Shown here piece by piece: positions 6,034 through 10,595 of a DNA stretch of 10,595 nt. A model generated the notes under the pieces. That model was not told where the DNA came from. It was given only the letters and a program-made list of their open reading frames with translations, and did not search any database. The stretch covers positions 1 to 10,595 of the forward strand of contig CAKSDR010000046.1 in assembly GCA_934446095.1 (NCBI GenBank), read 5' to 3'. This DNA is from an uncultured Eubacteriales bacterium (GTDB lineage: Bacteria > Bacillota > Clostridia > Oscillospirales > CAG-382). The position numbers and the translations under genes were made by a program. Numbering within the stretch: position 1 is the stretch's first letter; each line of letters opens with the position of its first letter.

Positions 6034-6780
6034 TTATTTTATACTCATGCCGCCGTCAACAAAAATATTTTGTCCGGTTATGTATTCGCCCTCTTCGGAA
6101 CAAAGCAATTTTATTATGCCTTTAAAATGCTCGGGTTTGCCAAAATATCCGCATGGGATTTTTGAAAGGACTACCTTTCTGTAGTTTTCGTCGGAAAGAG
6201 CTTCTACGTTTCTGTCAGTATATATAGTTCCCGGTGCAATGTTATTTACTGTAATGCCGCTGCCGGCAAGCTGGAAGGCAATCGACTTTGCCATAAGTGT
6301 CTGCGCTGCTTTCGAAGATGCATATACGAGCATTTCATCGTGGGGTTTTGCTTCCTGAACGCTGCCTATTGTTACGATTCTTCCCCATTTTTGTTTTTTC
6401 ATATACGGAGCATATTTCTGAATAAGAAGCATTGTTGCGCGAAGGTTGCAGTTAATCTGCGTTTCAAACTCTTCAATCGTTATTTCTTCCCATTTTTTTC
6501 TGTACTGTATGGAAGCGTTCAGTACAAGTATATCTACATCTCCGGTCATATTGTAGAGGTTTTCTGCGCACTTATCATGCGTCAAATCCTCTTTTACAAG
6601 CGTACACTTTCTGCCGAGTGCCGTTATCATATCGTACGTTTCTTTGGCTGCGGCATCGTTTCCAGCATAGTTTACGAAAATATCAGCGCCGGATTCGGCA
6701 AGGCCGAGCGCGATACCTCTGCCGATTCCCCTGCTTGAGCCTGTAACAAGCGCTTTTTTTCCTCTTAAATCAAAATACAT
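6034..6780 (-). CDS. SDR-family NAD(P)-dependent oxidoreductase
   Basis: A 248-residue classical short-chain dehydrogenase/reductase, the usual length. The Rossmann fold starts at once: KKALVTGSSRGIGRG with the TGxxxGIG motif at 13-20. LNAS (87-90) stands for the common NNAG motif. Asn112 (INCNL), Ser140 (TIGSV) and the Tyr153-x3-Lys157 pair (YASSK) give a complete catalytic tetrad. The C-terminus YITGQNIFVDGG is typical of FabG- and gluconate/sorbitol-dehydrogenase-like members. Arg17 after the motif hints at NADP preference, but this is weak. The ATG at 6778-6780 follows GGAG by 11 bases and is 23 bases after the lactonase stop, so it is probably the last gene of the regulator operon. With lactonase and aldolase-like neighbours, oxidation of a sugar or sugar acid is more likely than fatty-acid synthesis; the substrate is unknown. 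Confidence 0.92.
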   Translation of the reverse strand: MYFDLRGKKALVTGSSRGIGRGIALGLAESGADIFVNYAGNDAAAKETYDMITALGRKCTLVKEDLTHDKCAENLYNMTGDVDILVLNASIQYRKKWEEITIEEFETQINCNLRATMLLIQKYAPYMKKQKWGRIVTIGSVQEAKPHDEMLVYASSKAAQTLMAKSIAFQLAGSGITVNNIAPGTIYTDRNVEALSDENYRKVVLSKIPCGYFGKPEHFKGIIKLLCSEEGEYITGQNIFVDGGMSIK

Positions 6781-6803
6781 TTTATAAATTTCTCCAATCG
6801 TAT

Positions 6804-7790
6804 TTATTTTATAAGAACGCAAAGTGCCCCGGGAGCAGAAAATGTCTTGCCCGTAAACTTTATCGTTCCGTCTTTGCAAATTTCGAACAACGATACGTCG
6901 CCGCTTTGGTTTGCGACTACCATATATTTGCCGTCAGGCGTTATGTTAAAATCGCGCGGGTCTTTTCCCATACAGTCGGTTTCCTGGATTTTTGCAAGTT
7001 GTTTTCCGTCGGGTGAAATTTCAAAAGAGATAATTTTATCATATCCTCTTGTAGACGTATACAGGAATCTATCATCGTTTGAAATACGTATTGCGGCCGC
7101 GGTTGAGTTTACGTTTTCCGAAAACATTTCATAACTTTCCCGCATTTTAAGAATGCCTTTGCAATAATCATACACGGTCACGGTATTTGAAAGTTCGTTT
7201 ATGCAGTAACACGTATCCCCTTTTTTGTTAAAGACAAGGTGTCTGGGACCGCTTCCCGGCACAGACGCGGCTTTTGAAACAAGGTTTAATTCCTTATCGT
7301 AAACAAAAATCGTATCCAGTCCCAAATCGCAGACGCATACATATTCTCCGTCGGGAGAAAATGAAGCAAAATGCGTATGCGGACCGTCCTGACGAACTTC
7401 GTTTAATCCTTTTCCGGCGTGGCAGACAACCTTTAAAATTTTACCTGAAGCGTCGGTCTTTACGACGTTTCCGGTAAGATAATTTACCAAAAATATACTT
7501 CCGTCGCTGTCAATTGAAAAATGGCATGCGGCTTTTCCGAGAGTATATGTAATAACCTGCGAAGGTTCAAGGCTGTCATCCTTGATATCAAAATTTATAA
7601 GACCGCTTTTATACCCTCCGAACGGGGTTCTTAAGAGAGCATAAAGTTTATTATTTGATAAAGCAAGATACATAGGATCGGGAATCGGAGTTTTCTGAAT
7701 AAACTCCATATTTCCCGAAAAATCCAGCGAATATTTATAAATGCCGCCGTCATATGTGCATCCTGCAACAAAAACATCGTAATTTTTCAT
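6804..7790 (-). CDS. Lactonase-family beta-propeller (6-phosphogluconolactonase/YbhE type)
   Basis: A 328-residue protein of the lactonase family of seven-bladed beta-propellers, which includes E. coli Pgl (YbhE). These hydrolyse sugar lactones such as 6-phosphogluconolactone to the acid. Diagnostic stretches are the N-terminal VFVAGCTYDGGIYKYSLD, DGPHTHFASFSPDGEYV (about residues 135-151), PGSGPRHLVFNKKG and GKDPRDFNITPDGKYMVVAN, all placed as in Pgl-type proteins. No signal peptide is seen, so it is probably cytoplasmic. The ATG at 7788-7790 has AAAAGG about 7 bases upstream, and the gene follows the RraA-like gene after 18 bases, so they should be one transcript. No glucose-6-phosphate dehydrogenase or gluconate kinase is in view. 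A dedicated sugar lactone produced by the adjacent dehydrogenase is a reasonable guess; some family members have other or no known substrates. Confidence 0.9.
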   Translation of the reverse strand: MKNYDVFVAGCTYDGGIYKYSLDFSGNMEFIQKTPIPDPMYLALSNNKLYALLRTPFGGYKSGLINFDIKDDSLEPSQVITYTLGKAACHFSIDSDGSIFLVNYLTGNVVKTDASGKILKVVCHAGKGLNEVRQDGPHTHFASFSPDGEYVCVCDLGLDTIFVYDKELNLVSKAASVPGSGPRHLVFNKKGDTCYCINELSNTVTVYDYCKGILKMRESYEMFSENVNSTAAAIRISNDDRFLYTSTRGYDKIISFEISPDGKQLAKIQETDCMGKDPRDFNITPDGKYMVVANQSGDVSLFEICKDGTIKFTGKTFSAPGALCVLIK

Positions 7791-7808
7791 ATTTCGCCTT
7801 TTATATTA

Positions 7809-8708
7809 TTATAAAGAGGTTTGTGTATCATCAGGGTCGCCGTTTATCGCAAGGTCATATTCATGGCTCCAGTCAAGGTCGCGGTAATCTTTTGCCCTGT
7901 CGTCTTTTTTGATAAAATCGGTAAGCATATCAAGCATTCTGATATCCCATGTGTTTTTATCAATTTCAGCAGTTGTAAAGACATTTTTTGCAATCATTTC
8001 AAATCCGAACAAGTCTTTTACCTGAGTTTTTGCGGCTCCGTCAACAACTTCTTCAACAAGATGGCTCGGTATGAACAATACTCCGCCGCCGGCGCCGAAA
8101 ACGATGTCGCCCGGTAAAACTATTGCTTTGCCGATTCTGCAAGGCGCGTTAAAATTAAGCATTAAAACTTCGCGGATAGGCGTGGGGTCTATGCCTCTGT
8201 AATATACCTGAATGTTTTTAATTTCCTGCATCTGTTCAAGGTCGCGGACTCCTCCCCAGATTACGGCTCCGCCTGTTTTTGTTTTTGTGGAAATAGCAGT
8301 CGACAGGTTTCCGCCGATGAATGTTCCCTTATATATTTTATCGAACATATCCGCAACGAGAACGTCGCCTTCAACAAGGCTGTCTACAACCCACTGGTTG
8401 TAATTTCCGGTTCTGCCTTCGCTTTTGCCGATTTCAAACATTGTTTCATGAAGGTCCGGTCTTGTGGGTGCGAAAGTTGTCGTAACCGCACGTCCGACTA
8501 ACTTTTTGTTGTTATGTAATGTATACATGTCGCCCTGGAACTGATTTATGTAGCCTTTTACGAAAATGGGTTTCCATACTTCTTCAAGAGTCATTTTTTT
8601 CAATTTTTCAAGGTACTTGTCTGCAACGTAAGGTCTTCCGTCAGGGAGTCTGTCGCCTTTCCAGAAAGGTGTCATTGCGATAATTTCTTCTTTTGAATTG
8701 AAATGCAT
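7809..8708 (-). CDS. RraA-family aldolase-like protein, long form
   Basis: A 299-residue member of the RraA / 4-hydroxy-4-methyl-2-oxoglutarate aldolase family. Enzymes of this fold use a divalent metal to cleave 4-hydroxy-2-oxo acids or decarboxylate oxaloacetate; RraA itself inhibits RNase E. The core is recognisable: VVDSLVEGDVLVADM (107-121), GTFIGGNLSTAISTKT (128-143), AVIWGGVRDLEQM (148-160) with the conserved Arg-Asp pair at 155-156, and IDPTP (173-177). PGDIVFGAGGGVLFIP (199-214) gives the late GD and VFIP-like features. The protein is much longer than the roughly 160-residue RraA, with about 70 extra N-terminal and 60 C-terminal residues. The Arg-Asp pair favours an enzyme over a pure RNase E inhibitor. 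The ATG at 8706-8708 has AAGGAG 9 bases upstream. It is the first enzyme gene after the LacI-type regulator. Substrate unknown. Confidence 0.88.
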   Translation of the reverse strand: MHFNSKEEIIAMTPFWKGDRLPDGRPYVADKYLEKLKKMTLEEVWKPIFVKGYINQFQGDMYTLHNNKKLVGRAVTTTFAPTRPDLHETMFEIGKSEGRTGNYNQWVVDSLVEGDVLVADMFDKIYKGTFIGGNLSTAISTKTKTGGAVIWGGVRDLEQMQEIKNIQVYYRGIDPTPIREVLMLNFNAPCRIGKAIVLPGDIVFGAGGGVLFIPSHLVEEVVDGAAKTQVKDLFGFEMIAKNVFTTAEIDKNTWDIRMLDMLTDFIKKDDRAKDYRDLDWSHEYDLAINGDPDDTQTSL

Positions 8709-8728
8709 TTTGAAATTCTCCTTTTTTA

Positions 8729-8757
8729 TTTATAAAATATTTTTTAACCGCATACAA
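8729..8757 (-). promoter_or_regulatory. Possible internal promoter before the RraA-like gene
   Basis: In the 63-base gap after the regulator gene, the minus strand reads TTGTAT (8752-8757), 17 bases, then TATAAA (8729-8734). Spacing is ideal and the hexamers are fair, but the region is AT-rich, so chance matches are likely. No terminator hairpin was seen after the regulator, so readthrough from the 9782-9810 promoter is also possible. Confidence 0.45.
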
Positions 8758-8771
8758 TTTAATAAAACAAT

Positions 8772-9734
8772 TTATATCATGCAGGCATATTTTTTGTGGA
8801 CAGTTATACTTTCCCCGCCGATTTGCCGGACAATGCAGTCGCATGCGTCATATCCGATTTTTTCAAACGGAAACGAAGAAGATTCAATCGGAAAACATAA
8901 CTTGTCGGTATACGGCTCTGTATTTCCGGCAACAAGTTTAAAATTTTCCGGTATCTTAAGTCCGTGTTTCACGGCGGAATTTATTATAAGCACCGCCGTA
9001 TCGGATTTATCGGTCACAACTGCTTTAAAATTTGAAATTTCTTTTTCGATATTATCGTCCGAAACATATTTTCCGCAAAGATCAAATTCCGACACAGCCT
9101 TTTTATATCCGTTTTTTCTCAAAACAACTTCATTTTGCAATTCCTTATAATCATGATAAACATACGTTATATCTTTTTCGCCTTCAAGGCATAGTTTTTT
9201 CGTTGCAACATAAGTTGCGCTCTCAAAATCAAAACTGAAATCCGAAATATTTTTATACTGTGTTTTAGGACTTATAAGCACGAACGGTATATGGTTTTCG
9301 CTCATGGCCTTTATATGAATGTTCTCATTAAATTCAGTATATTCGACAGGACACATGAATACAATTCCGTCAATTCTGCCGCGCCTGTAATATTCGATAT
9401 AACTTGTATCGTCAAACGATTTTTCGTTTGTATTGCACACAACAACCGAATACCCGAGTTTATCGGAGCACTTAACAATTCCGCGAAGAATTTTTACCGA
9501 AACTCTGTTTTCAAAATTCCAGTACGAAACATACCCTATCGCATAAGATTTTTTGCTTCTCATTCCTCTTGCAATATTATTGGGAATGTAATTAAGCTTC
9601 TCGGCAGCCTTTTTGACTTTCAGTATGGTTTCCGGAGAATACTTTTTCTCTTTTGAATCATTCATTATATATGAAACGGCGGAAATACTCACGCCCGCTT
9701 CTTTTGCAACGTCTTTAATTGTAATTTTTACCAA
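8772..9734 (-). CDS. LacI-family transcriptional regulator
   Basis: A 320-residue LacI/GalR-type regulator. The N-terminal helix-turn-helix is VKITIKDVAKEAGVSISAVS (2-21), followed by YIMN and the hinge-helix region LNYIPNNIARGMRSKKS (about 47-63). The effector-binding domain begins at IGYVSYW, has the RIDGIVFM segment, and ends slightly early (HKKYACMI), a little shorter than most family members. The start chosen is the TTG at 9732-9734 because AGAGGTG lies 5 bases upstream and the family N-terminus begins just here. The upstream ATG at 9759-9761 sits in the middle of the operator palindrome and is rejected. The regulator heads an operon with aldolase-like, lactonase and SDR genes and probably senses a sugar or sugar acid they handle. 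A perfect palindrome next to its own promoter suggests autoregulation. Confidence 0.93.
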   Translation of the reverse strand: MVKITIKDVAKEAGVSISAVSYIMNDSKEKKYSPETILKVKKAAEKLNYIPNNIARGMRSKKSYAIGYVSYWNFENRVSVKILRGIVKCSDKLGYSVVVCNTNEKSFDDTSYIEYYRRGRIDGIVFMCPVEYTEFNENIHIKAMSENHIPFVLISPKTQYKNISDFSFDFESATYVATKKLCLEGEKDITYVYHDYKELQNEVVLRKNGYKKAVSEFDLCGKYVSDDNIEKEISNFKAVVTDKSDTAVLIINSAVKHGLKIPENFKLVAGNTEPYTDKLCFPIESSSFPFEKIGYDACDCIVRQIGGESITVHKKYACMI

Positions 9735-9739
9735 TTTTT

Positions 9740-9746
9740 CACCTCT
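9740..9746 (-). promoter_or_regulatory. Ribosome binding site fixing the TTG start of the regulator
   Basis: On the minus strand AGAGGTG lies 5 bases before the TTG at 9734. It lies between the operator palindrome and the start, and decides for TTG over the upstream ATG. Confidence 0.8.
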
Positions 9747-9749
9747 GAA

Positions 9750-9769
9750 TTGTAGAAACATTTCTACAA
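9750..9769. promoter_or_regulatory. Candidate operator: 20-bp perfect palindrome before the LacI-type gene
   Basis: TTGTAGAAA and TTTCTACAA flank the centre CA. It lies just downstream of the predicted transcription start (near 9775) and 15 bases before the TTG codon. A bound dimer would block initiation or elongation, so autoregulation by the adjacent LacI-family protein is likely. The transcript could also fold here just ahead of the ribosome site. Confidence 0.7.
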
Positions 9770-9781
9770 CTTCATATATAA

Positions 9782-9810
9782 ATTATACTCCATAAAAACT
9801 GTCAAGTCAA
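9782..9810 (-). promoter_or_regulatory. Predicted sigma-A promoter of the regulator/sugar operon
   Basis: On the minus strand the -35 is TTGACT (9805-9810), the spacer is 17 bases and the -10 is a consensus TATAAT (9782-9787). A second TTGACA overlaps the -35 but would leave a 12-base spacer, too short to use. Transcription should start near 9775, six or so bases before the palindrome. Confidence 0.85.
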
Positions 9811-9926
9811 CAGCAAAATGAAAAATTGCCATATATTTTTTGTTATACACTTTATATTTTATGCGAAAAATAATCATGAAAATAAATGAATTGAAATTTA
9901 ATTTATATATGTAAAGGAAATATATT

Positions 9927-10595
9927 ATGGATAAAGCAGTAATTCTTGCAGGCGGATATGGCACAAGGCTTGCGCCGATAACGCAAACTCTGCCGAAACC
10001 GCTTGTTCAGGTGCTTGAAAAGAGCGTTCTCGAACACATACTTGACAATCTTCAGAATCTAGGCATACGGGAAGTTGTTATGTCAACCATGTATTTGAGA
10101 GAAAAAATAATTGATAAAATCGGAAACAGATATAAAGATATAAATATAGGATATGAAAACGAAGAAATACCGATAGGAACTGCGGGCGGAGCAAAAACCG
10201 CTGCGCTGAAATTAAATCTTCGGGAAGATGAAAATTTTTTAATAGTATCCGGCGACGGCATATTTGATTTTGATTTAAGAGGCGCGGTATCCTTTCATGA
10301 AAGTAAATCCGCACTCGCGACAATTGTTACCTACAGTCACCCAAAACCTTTGGACTACGGGATCATACTTTCCGACAAGGACGGGCGCATAAAACGTTTT
10401 ATTGAAAAACCCAACTGGTCGCAGGTAATAACAGATACTATAAACACAGGAATTTATATTTTAAACAAGAAGGCCTTGGATTTTATTCCCGACAATACAA
10501 ACTTTGATTTTTCAAAAGACCTTTTTCAAAAACTTCTGTCGGAAAATCAAAAACTGTACTCATGCAACTGCGACGGTTATTGGTGCGATATAGGG
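9927..10595 (+). CDS. Sugar-1-phosphate nucleotidyltransferase, GDP-mannose pyrophosphorylase type (cut by right edge)
   Basis: The first 223 codons of an enzyme that joins a sugar-1-phosphate to an NTP to make a nucleotide sugar, releasing pyrophosphate. The nucleotide-binding signature is at the N-terminus: VILAGGYGTRLAP (5-17) and LPKPL (22-26), including the catalytic-type Arg14 and Lys24. Further motifs are IPIGTAGGAK (81-90), VSGDGIFDFDL (107-117, with the metal Asp110), FIEKPNW (158-164), the NTGIYIL stretch (173-179) and DGYWCDIG at the edge. The wording, especially FDFSKDLF and DGYWCDIG, matches mannose-1-phosphate guanylyltransferase-like proteins of Gram-positives, some of which continue into a left-handed beta-helix and a phosphomannomutase domain; glucose-1-phosphate thymidylyl- or uridylyltransferase is less likely. 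The ATG has AAAGGA 8 bases upstream. It is divergent from the sugar operon; no confident promoter was found in 9811-9926, which is very AT-rich. It may feed the polysaccharide made under the control of the operon at 1765-5881, but this is inference. Confidence 0.9.
   Translation, partial: MDKAVILAGGYGTRLAPITQTLPKPLVQVLEKSVLEHILDNLQNLGIREVVMSTMYLREKIIDKIGNRYKDINIGYENEEIPIGTAGGAKTAALKLNLREDENFLIVSGDGIFDFDLRGAVSFHESKSALATIVTYSHPKPLDYGIILSDKDGRIKRFIEKPNWSQVITDTINTGIYILNKKALDFIPDNTNFDFSKDLFQKLLSENQKLYSCNCDGYWCDIG

Noticed and set aside
8743..8756. A CcpA cre-like site before the RraA-like gene (TGTATGCGGTTAAA on the minus strand)
   Set aside because: It has the central CG but two mismatches to the cre consensus and is not palindromic; a chance match in AT-rich DNA is likely.
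9811..9926. A promoter for the nucleotidyltransferase
   Set aside because: TTGCCA at 9826-9831 pairs with -10-like sequences only at spacings of 12 or 21 bases; no convincing combination was found.

Overview
The window reads as chromosomal DNA of a low-GC Gram-positive bacterium, most likely an anaerobic Clostridia (Ruminococcaceae/Oscillospiraceae-like or a related order). This rests on strong purine-rich Shine-Dalgarno sites, frequent TTG and GTG starts, consensus sigma-A promoters, separate CpsC/CpsD/CpsB-type capsule-control proteins, and a VanZ / HprK-like / PqqD / S24-S26 peptidase gene set of a kind familiar in gut Clostridia. The taxonomic placement is inference.

Layout, left to right. 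(1) 1-518, minus: the first 172 codons of ligA (NAD-dependent DNA ligase), running off the left edge. (2) 681-1733, plus: a membrane-anchored leucine-rich-repeat protein with its own promoter, divergent from ligA. It ends at a bidirectional terminator (1745-1781) shared with the operon opposite. (3) 5881-1765, minus: a tight seven-gene operon. In transcription order it encodes a polysaccharide co-polymerase (Wzz/CpsC type), a BY-type tyrosine kinase (CpsD type), a PHP-domain tyrosine phosphatase (CpsB type), a VanZ-like membrane protein, an HprK-like kinase, a PqqD-like protein and an S24/S26 signal-peptidase-like protein. Its predicted promoter (5952-5980) has its -35 inside a large palindrome. 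(4) 9734-6034, minus: a LacI-family regulator followed by an RraA-family aldolase-like enzyme, a lactonase-family beta-propeller and an SDR oxidoreductase. This looks like a small sugar or sugar-acid catabolic operon with an autoregulatory operator. (5) 9927-10595, plus: the start of a sugar-1-phosphate nucleotidyltransferase of the GDP-mannose pyrophosphorylase type, cut by the right edge.

How the genes may work together. The Wzz/kinase/phosphatase trio is the standard control module for chain length and export of capsule or exopolysaccharide. The nucleotidyltransferase could supply an activated sugar, though it is on the opposite strand and beyond the sugar operon. The unusual part is that the VanZ/HprK-like/PqqD/S26 genes follow the trio with overlaps or very short gaps, so they should be co-expressed with it. 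HprK-like kinase plus PqqD recalls peptide-modification systems (PqqD-type leader binding, HprK-like kinases of lasso peptide clusters) and the HprK-related/PqqD pair of some proteobacterial exosortase-linked polysaccharide loci. No precursor peptide is visible here. The phosphatase gene also lacks any canonical start codon ahead of its metal-binding motif, which may be real attenuation, non-canonical initiation or a sequence error.

No tRNA, rRNA, CRISPR array, insertion sequence or integrase was seen, and no gene-free stretch exceeds 300 bases.
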